From: Halichondria panicea
Taxonomy: Eukaryota; Porifera; Demospongiae; Suberitida; Halichondriidae
Reading direction: 5' to 3'
DNA: 64,000 nucleotides
Assembly (NCBI RefSeq): GCF_963675165.1
Contig: NC_087393.1
Span: forward strand, 807,502 to 871,501
The notes beneath the pieces were generated by a model, which made no database searches, was not told the origin of the DNA, and saw nothing but the letters and a program-made list of their open reading frames with translations. Every line of letters starts with the position of its first letter. The first letter of the stretch is position 1. A program made the position numbers and the translations under genes. Positions 22,547 through 36,395 of the stretch are shown in pieces.

Positions 22547-23517
22547 AATACATCACTGAGTCTGTGTGAGGTATCATGCATGTACATGGTTAAATAACAA
22601 TTAAGTGTCCATGGTAACAGATACATGAAGGACATGATTCACTCAGGCATGGTGAACTTCCAAGAACTAGGAAACAAGCCGGACTGTCTACTTTAGTTAC
22701 CGTATAGTGAGCATAAACTGAAGACTAGGTCGACAAAACAAATAATACATTCACAAGAAATCCGGCGGCAACACTTCAAAACGGGACGTACACTTATAGC
22801 TATAAGCTTTGTTGGCATAACAGCTAACGACACTGTATGAATGTACTTGCAAAACATCATCCAATTCTGAGGAAACTAGCACTTCAAAACGGGACATATG
22901 ATCGAATGGCAACCAAAACCTACGGATATTTGTTGACACAACACTGACACTCTATATGAAAGTAACAACAAAATGAACACTCAACAAAACAGTCCCTTAC
23001 TCCCCTGACCCCTCCCACCTCAATACTAGTACTGTATGTGGCAATTTAGAAGCCTAAACCATTTATTTGAGAAGCCCTGATGAAAAAGTGACAACGTAGC
23101 TCTGTCTTTCGGATGCAGAATGCTTCCTTTGGGGCCCCCTAACACCCACACTGTCACCTTATTTGTCTCTTTGATGAGACTAAAACTCATAGGATCTCAT
23201 ACTTAGAAGCCACTCTAGTCACACGCACACACCACGCAGTACTGACTTGTTTTGGCTTACGTTAGCTATGATATTTATATGTTTACGTGCTGAGGGGAGT
23301 TACGTTTTTCCCAGTTTATTGGACATGCATGTACACATGCACCCAAACAAGGGTAGCATAGTCTGTACTCCTAGGTATGGGGCAATCTCTATGACATGTC
23401 ATGTACGTACTAAGGCATGGGGGGAATCTATGACACGTAACTGTGCTACGTAGCTGATAAACAATAAACACAAAACTGTAATTGACAACACCTGTACAAT
23501 GGCCACCATAACACATC

Positions 23518-23674
23518 TCTTAATTGTATATGTAAGTCCATATGGTAGCTACGTAAGTTTTCTTGGTGCTGGATACACAGACTTGTTTGTTCACTTAATT
23601 GTACATGTATGCCCATATGGTAGCTAAATTGTCCTGGGGATGGATATACATTTGTACACAGACTTGTTCACTTG
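23518..23674. repeat. ~78-bp tandem duplication
   Basis: Two segments share 'cttaattgtacatgta', 'ccatatggtagcta', 'ggatatacattt' or its variant, and 'acacagacttgttt' or its variant, in that order. Moderately diverged. Confidence 0.7.
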
Positions 23675-23864
23675 GAAACAGTGTTTGAAACACAAGTAAA
23701 CATGCATCATCCTGTTGTTTACACAGGAACACGATCACCAACTAAAGTGGCCCTAACTGAAATGGAAATTGAACTCAGTACTACAGAGAATAGAACCATG
23801 TTACTGTATATACATGCATACTCTCCACAGCCTTTTCAAGAATATTGGTACACAAAAATTCATA

Positions 23865-23933
23865 CAGTAGACTCTCGCTATTCCGGCCAAGCTGTACTGT
23901 CCCAAGGGTGACCGGATTAACGAAAGTCTACTG
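23865..23933. mobile_element. Short pogo/Tigger-like MITE, TA-flanked
   Basis: A 69-bp element starts CAGTAGACTCTCGCTATTCC and ends in its near-reverse complement (CGAAAGTCTACTG), with TA on both sides. A half-copy with 'gaccggattaacgagagtct' lies at 43,559-43,585 and another at 54,138-54,165, inside the CD225 array. TIR style and TA target match pogo/Tigger MITEs. Confidence 0.75.
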
Positions 23934-23974
23934 TAACCTTTCTTGTGATTTATTCATACTGAGGAGGGTATAGG

Positions 23975-24500
23975 CCCTAGGGTCATCCTGCATCACTAGT
24001 TACCTCTCTATCTCTGAGACTCTCCCCTCACCCCCGGAGTACATCCTGCATCACTAGCTACCTGTCTCTCTCTGAGACCATCCCCCCACCCCGGGGTACA
24101 TCCTGCATCACTAGCTACCTGTCTCTCTCTGAGACCATCCCCCCACCCCCGGGGTACATCCTGCATCATTAGCTACCTGTCTCTCTCTGAGACCCTCCCC
24201 CCACCCCCAGGGTACATCCTGCATCACTAGCTACCTCTCCTCTGAGACCCTCCCCCCACCCCCGGGGTACATCTTGCATCACTAGCTACCTCTCTGAGAC
24301 CCTCCCCCCACCCCCGGGGTACATCCTGCATCACTAGCTACCTCTCTGAGACCCTCCCCCCACCCCCGGGGTACATCCTGCATCACTAGCTACCTCTCTC
24401 TCTCTGAGACTCTCCCCCCACCCCCGGGGTACATCCTGCATCACTAGCTGCCTCTCTCTCTGACCCCACTCCTCACCCCTGGGGTATAGGCCCTAGGGTC
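23975..24500. repeat. ~50-60-bp minisatellite, about nine units
   Basis: The repeated core is 'ggggtacatcctgcatcact', then 'agctacct', a variable (ct)n stretch, 'gagaccctccccccaccccc'. Unit length varies with the CT stretch. The C-rich strand carries long C-runs, so the minus strand is G-rich. No gene seen. Confidence 0.92.
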
Positions 24501-25073
24501 ATCCTGCATAACTTAGCTACCTGTCTCCTAACCCTCTGGGTATAGAGGGCTTGTCCGGCAGTCACGGATGAACCACTTTAGTCCACTATAAACAGGATAT
24601 AATCTAATTAATTACCACAACCTATATATATATTATGGTATGTACATGTAAGACGTACACTACAAACCGCGTTTATGACATGATTGCAAACACTCATTGT
24701 TAAAACTTCTAGGAAACGTAAGGTCACACCATTTAAAAGGCTACTATATAATTATTGAATCGGTTGGCTAGCTACAATCTGATGTTAAAGCTACAGGGCT
24801 TTTATTTATTATTTTATGGCATGCACTAATGCTTACAGTGCATGGGTACTTGGCAACTGAGCAATCAAGCGTAACATTATAATGACTACACTATATAGGC
24901 CAAACATTACGCAATAAAGTCATCCAATACAAATTTAAGGCAACAGACAGTTTGTACAAGCACATGAACAGCTTGCTTAGTTACGATAACTACATGATTT
25001 ACATGTATATAGACTTCAATTGCTTGTATAATAACGAGACAATTAGACAAGGTTTTCAATTTTAATAGAACCT
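24501..25073. other. No gene seen
   Basis: AT-rich sequence between two tandem arrays. No motif, exon or repeat that I can support. Confidence 0.5.
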
Positions 25074-27780
25074 TAAGCCCCATCAGGCAGTCTATGCATA
25101 TACAGACACCTAACCTAGACTGTAGATCTTACTCGATTTAAATATTCATGAGGCACACGATATTGGTAGTAATTAATGTACATGTGCTTACTATAGACAT
25201 TGCAAACATATCATCTATCATCCCATACTGTACCCAATACAAGTGTAAGACTTCGTATAAGCACAGTGAACAGTTTGCTTAGACTAATACACGTTTAGAT
25301 AATTTCATTACAAATTGCTTATCACAATAATCAATTTCAATTACAGCTATGTTACAAGATTACATGTAAACACGGGTAACCATAGCAATTAATGGAGCGG
25401 AAGCACCTCACGCAACCTGAGCCCACAGGATACAGTAACAAAATACACGTACAATATAAAATACAACAGACAGACAGACAGAGACGTTATGAATGCATTG
25501 GGACTCACATATATATACCCTAGCTTGGGTGAGCAGAGAACAATAGGATTAAGTAATCGTATCAAAAGCATGCTTGTAGCTTGACACCATGGGAACACGT
25601 ACACGTACATGACATCGTGGGGATGTTTATCAGAGGAGGGGGTGAGTGTATTGACAATGAGACCACCCCCTCCTAGATCATGTGTGTGGCTAGATCATGT
25701 GTACGGGAGATATGTCACACACAGAGAATGGAATTACGTACTTCAGTTGAATTCCAGAATAGTTGGCACCAATAGTCATATTTAAAACATAAAAACATAA
25801 ATGTACAAGCTCCCAAGGTAACTGATCTAAAGCATTGTTTATGATTGACCCATTAAAACAAGCCCCATCAGGCAGTCTATGCATATATACAGACACCTAA
25901 CCTAGACTGTAGATCTTACTCGATTTAAATATTCATGAGGCACACGATATTGGTAGTAATTAATGTACATGTGCTCACTATAAGGAAACATTGCAAACAT
26001 ATCATCTATCATCCCATACTGTACCCAATACAAGTGTAAGACTTCGTATAAGCACAGTGAATAGTTTGCTTAGACTAATACACGTTTAGATAATTGTAAT
26101 TATTTTGTCACGAGACAAGGTTTTCAATTTCAATTACAGCTATGTTACAAGATTACATGTAAACACGGGTAACCATAGCAATAAATGGAGCGGAAACACC
26201 TCACGCAACCTGAGCCCACAGGATACAGTAACAAAATACCCGTACAATATAAAATACAACAGACAGACAGACAGAGACGTTATGAATGCATTGGGACTCA
26301 CATATATATACCCTAGCTTGGGTGAGCAGCAGAGAACAATAGGATTAAGTAATCGTATCAAAATCATTCTTGTAGCTTGACACCATGGGAACACGTACAC
26401 GTACATGACAGTGTGGGGATGTTTATAGGAGGAGGGGGTGAGTGTATTGACTATGAGACCACCCCCTCCTAGATCATGTGTGTGGCTAGATCATGTGTAC
26501 GGGAGATATGTCACGCACAGAGAATGGAATTACGTACTTCAGTTGAAATTCCAGAATAATTGGCACCATTAGTCATATTTAAAACATAAAAACATAAATG
26601 TACAAGCTCCCAAGGTAACTGATCTAAAGCATTGTTTATGATTGACCCATTAAAACAAGCCCCATCAGGCAGTCTATGCATATACAGACACCTAACCTAG
26701 ACTGTACTGGTCAGGAGGTATGTATTGGGGCCACTCACACGTGTACTTAAATATTCATGAGGCACACGATATTGTAATGTACATGTGCTCACTATAAGGA
26801 AACATTGCAAACATATCATCCCATACTGCACCCAATACAAGTGTAAGACTTTGTATAAGCACAGTGAACAGTTCGCTTATAAATTATGTTTAGATAATTG
26901 CAGAGTTCATAATAAAACATATTTATATATGAAAAGCGCTAAAAAGCTATAAAAGTAGTGCCAATCCTATTAAAGCATCCTGCATGGCTTCAACAATAAG
27001 TTGTACGTAGATATGCTTGTCACAATTAAGACAAAATTTTCAATTTCAATTACAGCTATGTTACAAGATTACATGTAAACACAGGACCATAGCAATGAAT
27101 GAGCCGGAAACACCTCACGCAACCTGAGCCCGCAGGATACAGTAACAAAATACCCGTACAATATAAAATACAACAGACAGACAGACAGAGACGTTAAGAA
27201 TGCATTGGGACTCACATATATATACCCTAGCTTGGGTGAGCAGAGAACAATAGGATTAAGTAATCGTATCAAAAGCATGCTTGTAGCTTGACACCATGGG
27301 AACACGTACACGTACATGACAGTGTGGGGATGTTTATCGGAGGAGGGGGTGAGTGTATTGACAATGAAACCACCCCCTCTTAGATCATGTGTGCGGCTAG
27401 ATCATGTGTGTGGTAAGAGGATCACATGACTGTACAGGAGATATGTCACGCACAGGGAATGGATTTACGTACTTTAGTTGAAATTCCAGAATAATTGGCA
27501 CCATTAGTCAGTCATAAACTGCGTGTGATATTTAATAAGACATTAACCTTGTTCACGTACAAGCTAGAATATCACAAGCTCGATCCTAAGTACATGTATA
27601 TATTCAGTTAGGTAACTGATCTAAAGTATTGTTTATGATCGACCCATTAAAACAAGCCCCATCAGGCAGTCTATGCATGTACAGACACCTAACCTAGACT
27701 ATTAATAGATCTAAGCACTGGCCAGAAGGTATGTGTTGGGGACACTCACACACTCACATTTAAATATTCATGAGGCAAGG
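25074..27780. repeat. Tandem array of ~0.8-1.0-kb units (three full plus one partial)
   Basis: The block 'agccccatcaggcagtctat' begins units at about 25,074, 25,860, 26,656 and 27,655. Each full unit keeps the same order: 'gatttaaatattcatgaggc', 'acacgatattg', 'caatttcaattacagctatg', 'acagacagacagacagagac', 'ggtgagcag', 'acacgtacacgtacatgac' and the 'gatcatgtgtgtgg' block. Spacing is about 786, 796 and 999 bp, the third being longer by insertion of AT-rich DNA near 26,880-27,010. The minus-strand open frames repeated in each unit (MYVYVFPWCQAT...) have no recognisable domain and vary at both ends, so I do not call them genes. Confidence 0.9.
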
Positions 27781-28227
27781 AACACAATATCGATTCGTAG
27801 CAATGTGCCATCTGGTATGCAAGAAATGTGGAGGACTAGTTCCAATGACTCGTACTATTATTAATACATGTATCAGAGTACTCATTTCAATGCAGCCAAG
27901 CAGTATGATATTACAAATACCACTTCAGCTAACAATTAGCACAAGGCGCTCCTCCAATGACCACACAAGGGCAGCTGTTTAGAGCCTTGTTTCCATAGTG
28001 ATCCATAATGTCATAATTAGGGGTGACCCACTGGCTAGAACTGAGATATACAGTTACTCATGCACACACAGACTGACAAATATGCAACATTGGAAATTAA
28101 TTTTAACTAAGTACATCTTCCTGTTGATGTATAAATTGTATAATTAAGTGTCCCATTTCACACGTACCATATCCTCAGAGCTAATTCAAATCATTGAATG
28201 GTTGTTTGATCAACAGTTTGAGAACTA

Positions 28228-28238
28228 CTCTTATTGTC

Positions 28239-28298
<60 letters not shown>

Positions 28299-28313
28299 AC
28301 ACACACACACCAC
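28228..28313. repeat. (AC)n microsatellite
   Basis: CA dinucleotide run of about 35 units, with two interruptions near its 3' end. Confidence 0.95.
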
Positions 28314-28424
28314 CATAGGAAGGGGCTAATTAATGCACTCGGGTAATTATGCAGAGCTACAAGCTATACGGATGCAATGGAGGAAATCTTTCCTATACAA
28401 GGTTGAATGGTCCCATCACCGTGG

Positions 28425-29060
28425 CACCGGTAATAACCCTTCCTGTGTTAGAAGGAAACTATCTAGCTCACACATATGTACGTACTGATGGACACGGGTT
28501 ATACTGCTGGGTTTGAATTAATTCAATTCATTTAATGATTGTCTCACTTTCCTAGTATAGACTGGTTTGGTCCTACTGCCTATATCCCCATAGCACTGAT
28601 CACGCTTCGGCTTCCTGTGTTGGGAGGAAACTACAGGTCATACGTATATATACGATGGACCGCCGGGTTTGAATTAATTCAGAAGCCATTAATGATTGTT
28701 TCACTTTCCTAGTGTAGACTGGTTTGGTCCTACTGCCTATATCCCCATAGCACTGACAACCCTTCCTGTGTTGGGAGGAAACTACAGGTCATACGTATAT
28801 GTACGTACTGATGGACATGGGTTATACTGCCGGGTTTGAATTAATTCAGAAGCCATTAATGATTGTTTCACTTTCCTAGTGTGGACTGGTTTGGTCCTAC
28901 TGCCTATATCCCCATAGCACTGTCAACCTTCCTGTTTTGGGAGGCACACTGATGTCATAGGTAACCACTGAATGTATGGGGTCAGAATTCGACAAGAAGC
29001 CATTACTACGTACCTCAACCTGTTTTCCCTTTCCTAGTATAGATATAGGTCTTAGTCTGA
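28425..29060. repeat. Tandem repeat of ~150-180-bp units, about four copies
   Basis: Each unit holds 'cttcctgtgttgggaggaaa', 'gtcatacgtat', 'gggtttgaattaattc', 'cattaatgattgtttcac', 'tttcctagtgtagactggtt' and 'tatatccccatagcactg'. The fourth copy (from about 28,920) is diverged. Confidence 0.85.
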
Positions 29061-29989
29061 CAGTTGCTGATGCTGGGGTGTTAAGGTCATCTGGACCAAA
29101 CCACAGAAGCACTTACAAATGTCGCTTTCTTACGAAATGAATTAGCAGAAGGCTTCTTCAGGGTATAGTATGTGGAACAGTTTCCGAGCTCTTAATTGGG
29201 AACACCAAAATATGCAAGTCTATAATTATAGACATTAGACTCATCAGCGGATATACGTAGACCAACAAATACGCTATTTGATAGGCCTTCCTAAGAGCTA
29301 ATGATCATATTATGAGGATCACTAACTAACTTAGTCTGAGGTATAGTCATACATGCAGTTATGGGCTTCTTTTACTGGTATTTCTGACCGATATCCGATT
29401 TAAAACCACATAGGTACAGAGTTAATTGTGGCGGGATGCTTGTACATGTACCAGTGGTCATATATATAAAAGCTTCTGAAATCATGCGACATGTACGTGC
29501 GCGGTCCACATAGCTAAAACATTACTGCATTGAGTGATGCCATACAAAAAAAGGAGTTTCAGTTGCTATTGATAGTTCAATAATCCGTGTGAACACACTG
29601 AGCTAGTGCAAGATCTCACATTGCTTCTAGGAAACTACATGTATACAAAGTCCACAATGATAGATAATTATTATTGAGGGCATATTTTTAAGAATTATAA
29701 ATTACCGACTAGATCACGTATAATACAGATGAAAGGAGTTTGCTTTTGTTTACCTAACAAAAGGCATGCTGAGACCTACAATAGATACAGAACTATCGAT
29801 TTACGTCCCTTTAGAGGAGCTAACTGAATCAATAACACAACTGTAAAGAACAAAATTAGTATACAAACACACAGTACAGCCCACGTACAGTCAACCTAAT
29901 TTAGGGAAATGTCAACAACCACTAACGGATAGAGCCATAGAAGAGTACTACTTCAAATATGATTTTTAAGAAATTGACTGCACGTACAG

Positions 29990-30132
29990 TATTGGGGGGG
30001 TGAGAGTGTATGGGGGAGAGAGAGTGTATGGGGGGCGATAGTATGGGGGGGGGGGCAAGAGTGTATGGGAGATGAGGGTATGGGAGGGCGATAGTGTTTG
30101 GGGGGCGATAGTGTATGGGGGGGGGGGAGGGC
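29990..30132 (+). repeat. G-rich degenerate tandem repeat
   Basis: Degenerate units of 'gagagtgtatgggg' and 'gcgatagtgtatggg' with at least eight runs of four or more G on the plus strand. Strong potential for intramolecular G-quadruplex. Confidence 0.8.
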
Positions 30133-30529
30133 GAGCACAAAGAAGATACATATGTACATGATTTGTAGGGAGAAGACATTATTGAGGAAATAGGTAATTA
30201 AAATACCAGTGGGATCAAGAGATGGGTACATGCATAGCTACGCTGGCCACCCAAATGGCTGCTAATTGCCATTGACAACCGACAGGAGACAGCTGGGCAG
30301 GCAAACACAAATGTTGTCACTACACAAACTAATTGTAAGCTGGGACAATCTATAGTGTTTGCCACTATGAATATCATTAAAAGACCATTTAGTAGGAAAG
30401 TTTGGGTGGTAATTTAAATAATTGATCCAATTTCAAAGGATGCATGCTACGCACAATTGAGTATAGTGTTGCGTGTACTAATGAGACGCTGGGCTAATTA
30501 GTGAGGGCATTACAGAGACGCCTAAGAGC

Positions 30530-30665
30530 TAGATCACATGACCAGATCAAAGTACCCGGCAAATATGGCCATGCATGCAGCATTAGTGAAGGAATTGCAG
30601 AGACGCCGAACTAAGAGATCACATGGCCAGATCAAAGTACCCGGCAAATATGGCCACGCATGCCA
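30530..30665. repeat. ~67-bp duplication
   Basis: 'gatcacatg-ccagatcaaa', 'gtacccggcaaatatggcca' and 'gcatgc' occur twice, separated by 'agcattagtgaaggaattgc', with 'agagacgcc' before each copy. Confidence 0.8.
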
Positions 30666-32822
30666 TATACGTACGTACATACATGTATACGTACTTGTAA
30701 AGGTTAAGATTCCATTTCACAATTAATTACAAGTGGCAAGTATAATTATCATGTGCAATAGGGAGATAATCAGAAACAGATGCTAGCGATGATGAGGTCA
30801 TCATTTTGGCCTGACGTCACTTTGGGAGGGATTGCATGATTAACGCTAAACATATCTTAATAAATGAAAATATCTTAGTTATTCAAAAACGTAAGTAGAA
30901 AAAATGCAGATTTGGGTGGACTAAAAGTGTGTCAACAAAGAGAGGCAATACAGTACACACATAGCTACGAAACAGTGATGGTTGACTAACACTACACCGT
31001 CCCCCACTGCTCTATCTAATTATTGGCATACGGCGGAGAAGTTGAAGAAAGCAAAACAGAAATTGAGAATGGGACAATAACTTGGCCCCCCTACACTACA
31101 CTCTCCATAAATGCTCGGCTTGTTTAATAGCAAGGTATAATCAATATGACGTTTATTTGCACTCCTAGGAGATGTTATACACACAACAAGGATGAATAAA
31201 ACAATAATGATATCATCAATTTTAATACAATACAGCTAAAGACTCTTTGTGCACAAATATGGTACATGTAGGTGCAGTGGAAACCTCTGAACGGTCACCC
31301 ACCCCTGAAGAAAGGCCTCGTCTCAATTGAACAGTTGTAACTGTGTACAAACTAAGCAACCTCTCAACAAAGTAGCAATCTTGCTTGATCCTCGTGCATA
31401 TACATATAATAAACGAGTTCCGTAAAACAGTACGTATGAGTGCAATGACTTCAGAGTGGAGGTGGGCCGCAGCATTACCTAATACGTACCAGGCAAGCTT
31501 AAGTAGGATACAATCAAATTTTACAACTATACCCACCTCTCAGCCGACACCACCTCCTCCAGCACACTGCCTAAAGAATCACACTAATCCAAACAGCCAC
31601 ATCATCACCTGCATATAAAGACAATTACGTGACTTAATTAAGACCATTAATCGTGCACCTCTTTTGTACTAAAACAAACTACAGGGCTATATAAATAAAT
31701 AAATCAACAGCTCATGAGACGACAATGAGAGGAGGAAATATTATATTGCTAGTCATTGCAAAATATACACTGTACACAGGTCATGAATATCGTTACTATA
31801 ATTGCAGACCATGTGTATGTCCTTTCAACCACTAACCCCACGGAAACATGCCCTTATAGTAATGTGTGTACGCCCAGCTAGAAACAGCTGTCGTTTATTA
31901 GTGCCTGTGGCCAATAACAATGCTGAGAGTATACGTACATACGTAGGTGTAATAAAGGTCCAATTGTTAAACTTACAGCGTCGTAGGGTCTAACATAATA
32001 GGATAATGCGTGCATTTATCACATTCTAACATTTTCAAAACAAGAGCTCAACAATACTCAAACGCTGACAATAGAAAACATAGCGCACTTCATCAAACAG
32101 CCAAATCTCAATACTAGAGTAAATTAACGAGTAAATGAACGAGATACCGTACAAAGCTGGGGGGTCAGTTCTCTGTGTACAATTGTACAATTATGTTATG
32201 TATACGTACGTCAATGAACTCAAAGAATGGAGTCAAAGAAGAAGGCCTCTTAACAACTTGACCTTATTGTAAGCAAACCGATGGGGCATGAAGACACTCC
32301 CCCCTCCCCCGGCTGGCCCTGACAACAGCGATGGTATGTTCTTCAGAGTCTGCATGAGATCAGAGAGGGGGTCACAGTACTTGAGCACTCACTTTGATCC
32401 ACGGCCAGAAACACATCTGTTAGGGAGTGAATGGAATGAACACATTGTTGCGTATAAATTAACACAACTGACCAATTAATTAACTATAATATCATACCAA
32501 CACCACTTTTGTATACAATGTACGAAAAACACTACAAAGATACATGTTACAAGCTGGTGCATAAGAGAGCGCTTTTCTGGGAAAAAACGAAACTTTTAAC
32601 TGTTCATAACCAGAGTTTGGAACCTTCAATTTCAAAACTAAAAGATGCATTTAGCAGCTGTTTGGTAGTGCTACTGACAATAATAATAGTTCGCTTAAAT
32701 CATGTAATAATCGCTATTTCCCATATTGCTACGAACAGTACAAGTTCAGTAAAAAAAAACACCTTATTCACACATCTAACTGTAAATCTTCTACTTAATT
32801 CTTTCTTTGACTTTTAACTGCT

Positions 32823-33039
32823 ACCGTATTACTAGAATATTTTTCAGATGAAAAACCTTTGCGAATGAGCCAAATCAGTAGAAAAATTGGCCCTTTGCGA
32901 TCTAACTATTGCGTTCTGGAAAGGATCGTGTGTATTTACTAGTACTAATTTAGGTTTGCGATTTTATTGTTGCGAATTGATCAACCCTCACAAAGTTCGC
33001 ATATGTTTAATGTTCGCAAAACATTCTAGTAATACGGTA
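32823..33039. mobile_element. MITE with 'TACCGTATTACTAGAAT' termini
   Basis: The left terminus TACCGTATTACTAGAAT and the right terminus ATTCTAGTAATACGGTA are perfect inverted copies over 17 bp, and similarity continues into 'ttttgcgaa'. The 217-bp core is non-coding and rich in 'ttgcga' motifs. Confidence 0.85.
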
Positions 33040-33054
33040 TACAACTTCCAAGTG

Positions 33055-33172
33055 AAGTCCAATCCCCCCCACATTGGCATGACATAATTACATCAGAGCC
33101 CCACAGACTAGCTGCAATCCCCCCCACATTGGCATGACATAATTATGTCAGAGCCCCACAGACTAGCTGCAA
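33055..33172. repeat. ~62-bp tandem duplication
   Basis: 'aatccccccc-acattggcat', 'gacataatta' and 'gagccccacagactagctgc' occur twice head to tail, with one or two substitutions. Confidence 0.9.
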
Positions 33173-33536
33173 TACTTTTGCCCCTATTGAACTTCCAAAT
33201 AAACTCTGATTCATCGATCACAATGTAGTTTAATACCAGGATTATTTTACAAAGGGATATGCTTTATAGGTTACATTATTGAACAACACAAAAGCGTGCA
33301 CACTACATAAACACAGAGGACGGTGAGTGGAGCTATGGATACCCGTATCAAGATTACACAGCTGCTATAGAAGGCCTGAGTCTCGTTCACACCCGAGCAC
33401 AGCTGTTGGTGTGGCGTCAGTTAGTCGGCCCCTTAATACTGACCAGACTCATCACAACAAAGGGGTATAAGGTGTACTGTGTGTAAGGAAATGCAACCAC
33501 TACCTGTCCCTGTGTGTACGAAACTTGACACAAGGA

Positions 33537-33538
<2 letters not shown>

Positions 33539-33590
<52 letters not shown>

Positions 33591-33612
33591 GCGTGTGCGT
33601 GTGTGTGTGTGG
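33539..33612. repeat. (GT)n microsatellite
   Basis: GT dinucleotide run of about 35 units with three GTGCGT interruptions. Long open frames across it are artefacts of the repeat. Confidence 0.95.
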
Positions 33613-35162
33613 TTTTAGAGCTGTACACGGGACAGAGCAGCTGATTGAGAGGTACTGTACCAAACCCGAGCCCGCTTTGATAATTCATTGAAATTGAATT
33701 AAGATAGTTTCTTACTTCCAGCGAGGCTGCAATAGACACTAAGGCTATCTGAACACAAAAGATAAGTTTCAAGTGCATCGAACAATAATTAATTATGTGC
33801 AGCATAAATTTAGGTCCTAAGACGTGTATTTACAATCGTATATGTACAGTCAACGGAACAAACAAGGGGAATTCCTTGAGGGTGACAAGTGATGGATCGT
33901 TGGACTGTCTTATCATATAGTGATCTCAGAATGATACACGTTTCATTGTTGGTATAATTTATTAGGCACAGGAAATTGGTGACCGCTAGTTCATGTTGTC
34001 ACGGTGAGATAATGAATGAACACATTATGACATACTCCATAATTACAACAAGTACGACATGTATACAACATATTGAATATCTGGTAGTGTTTCAAAGTCT
34101 TGGATACGTGACTTGGTGCATTGCAACGTATAGACATCCGACTGACTACCACATCTTGGCATTCTAATGAGATATCTTACGTACGTCAGTTCTCATAAAA
34201 CAAGTTCCCAGGAGTTTGGAAATGGTAGAAAGTGTTAAGAACATACGATACACTTATGCTAAACTGTTACTGGAAAATGAAAAGGTTCATTAATTAGCGT
34301 GCTATAGTTATGAAGACGTTAGGAGCTACTGGAGTTCGGCTAAAATTGAGGCTTAGGAATTCTGAAAAACAAACATCCGAGGCTGAGGCAGACTAAAATA
34401 TCAGGTTTTCTTTTAGTGCAGGTTGGCGAGTGATTTTTCCCCTCCGCTTGAAATATTCTGTCACTATCTTAGAGCAAGTAAATGTCCTACTTGCATCTGT
34501 CAATCACCCGCTTAATATTAATTGGAATCTATTTTCACACACTTGTGCAATCTTAAAAGAAACCTGATCTCAAGGAGCAAAAATGGAAGTTAAACGGTAC
34601 AGATGGAAGAATATGTTTGTAACCGAATATCGTTTTAGAATCAATATTACAGTTAGTGTAGCAATGTGAAAAATCTAACGGAAGTTTTTACGGCAACGAG
34701 AGTGATTCATCATTGCATTTGATGGAATTTCATGTGCTGGGAAAACGATAGTCTCAAATTTTAACGCTAACTTTCTTTTCTTTGATCCTGAAATAATATG
34801 CACTGTCCGAGAATAACACGTCTCTCATGAATTCTATTAACTGGTAAAGTGCTCAAAAACAGAAAAATGAGTCAGGAATGTCTAATTATGGAAAGAAAAA
34901 TGAAGTGACGACATAATTATAACTTGAGAATAATTGATCGGAATTCTGTCAAAATTTTTGTGAAAGTACTTCATAAGAATACCACCTGGACACAGCCTAA
35001 TAAGGTTCCTAACTACGTATCTCAAAGAATATACAAAAAGGCATTCATTCGAAACTGGAAGAGAAAATCACCACTGAAATATTTTTGAAATGAAAAACAA
35101 GAAAATTAACGTTAATTGTATTCGCCCCACACTAATTATAGACATTAGTGTACCTGCTCAGC

Positions 35163-35376
35163 GTATAGCGAGTAATTTTCGGGGGGGAGGGGGGGAAAAA
35201 CATTCGTGGTTGAGCAATATTTAGTCATTTCGTGGATAATATTTTTGTGGTTGCTGCTTGCACTGCAAGTAAAGGTAGGCAAGGTCGCTTTATTCATGGG
35301 TAAAATATCCGTGGTCAGACCTTCAACCAAGAAAACCACAAATATTTTGCCCTACGAAAATTACCCGCTCTATGGT
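35163..35376. mobile_element. MITE-like element related to the 'TATAGCG..TTTTCG' families
   Basis: The left arm 'gtatagcgagtaattttcg' and the right arm 'cgaaaattacccgctctatg' are imperfect inverted copies about 215 bp apart, with a non-coding core. Confidence 0.6.
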
Positions 35377-36199
35377 ACTTAAACGATCAAACAAACGTAC
35401 TTAAAAATCAAAAGGAGACAATAATAATAAAATCAAAGAGTCATTTCCAACCTTGGTAAACAATCGCTATACAACAGATGCTCTAGGAATAATAAAAATT
35501 AACACTCCAAAATTGAATTTAGCACCAGGTGGCCTAAACAAACCAGGGGGTGGGCGCTAAGGCAACTGGCTGGATATTCGATACACAGTACTAGTAGACT
35601 ACAGGTCTATGGTAGGTCTGGGAAGAGTGTCGAAATCAAAGCATATCTTGCAATATGAGAGTGGTTACCACACATTCAACACAATCTCACGCTAATGAGC
35701 TAACTGTGCATTAAGAGGCAATGAGGTGTGATGAACCTTTGCTGTATACGGGATGTATGCACAGCTAGTGGGGAGTAACATGATGGCCTTTAAGGAAGTG
35801 GACAGACAAAATGGTGCATTGGGGGGACTTGCCATAATTTAATGAGAGCCCATTACAAGACTGCATTAACTGTGCAGGATGATTAACTGTGCAGGATGAT
35901 TAACCTTATACTGACAGTGGAGCACTTACGGTTGTAAAAAGATGGGCTGTAATGGCAGTCTGCATGTCTGCTGCTGTAATGAGCACTCCGGTGTAACGAT
36001 CCACGTCCAAATAATCAATTATGGTAGTCCACTATAGACAATGGGGAACACACAAGGTTCAAGGACGGAGTCTCTATGGAAACAAAGTGCATAAATTGAG
36101 TCAGTATAAACAATTCCTATAACCAGCGACACTTCCCACAGATGAATGAGATGGGATACTTCCAAACATGTGTCAAAGTGAGTGGTTGTTCCCACGATA

Positions 36200-36395
36200 C
36201 AGTAAGACCTCAGCTTTACATGTAAGGCAAGACTATGACAAATTTGGTTATTATTTTCATATCTAAACGTGTCGCTTAGCTAATGAGGCCGCCTAGGCTT
36301 GATGCAAGACCTCAGATTTGCATGTAAGGCAAAGACTGGAAAATTATAGTTATTATTTCCATATCCAAATGTCGCTTAGAGGGCCGCCTTGATGT
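36200..36395. repeat. ~100-bp tandem duplication upstream of METTL23
   Basis: 'aagacctcag-ttt-catgtaa', 'ggcaa-gact', 'ttattatttccatatc', 'tgtcgcttag' and 'ggccgcc' occur twice. The end of the second copy is about 200 bp upstream of the METTL23 start codon. Confidence 0.75.

Larger units (their letters stand above)
17929..23970. other. Gene-poor DNA, first part of an 18-kb stretch without supported genes
   Basis: I find no exon with recognisable protein similarity. Visible structure is limited to small TIR elements (18,527; 21,075; 21,311; 23,865), a 64-bp tandem duplication at 21,687-21,812, an (AC)n run at 22,507-22,541 and a ~78-bp duplication at 23,518-23,674. Distal regulatory DNA or unannotated non-coding RNA cannot be excluded. 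Confidence 0.55.

Noticed and set aside
33433-33805. Thr-His or Val-Cys repeat proteins over (GT)n
   Set aside because: Pure dinucleotide translation.
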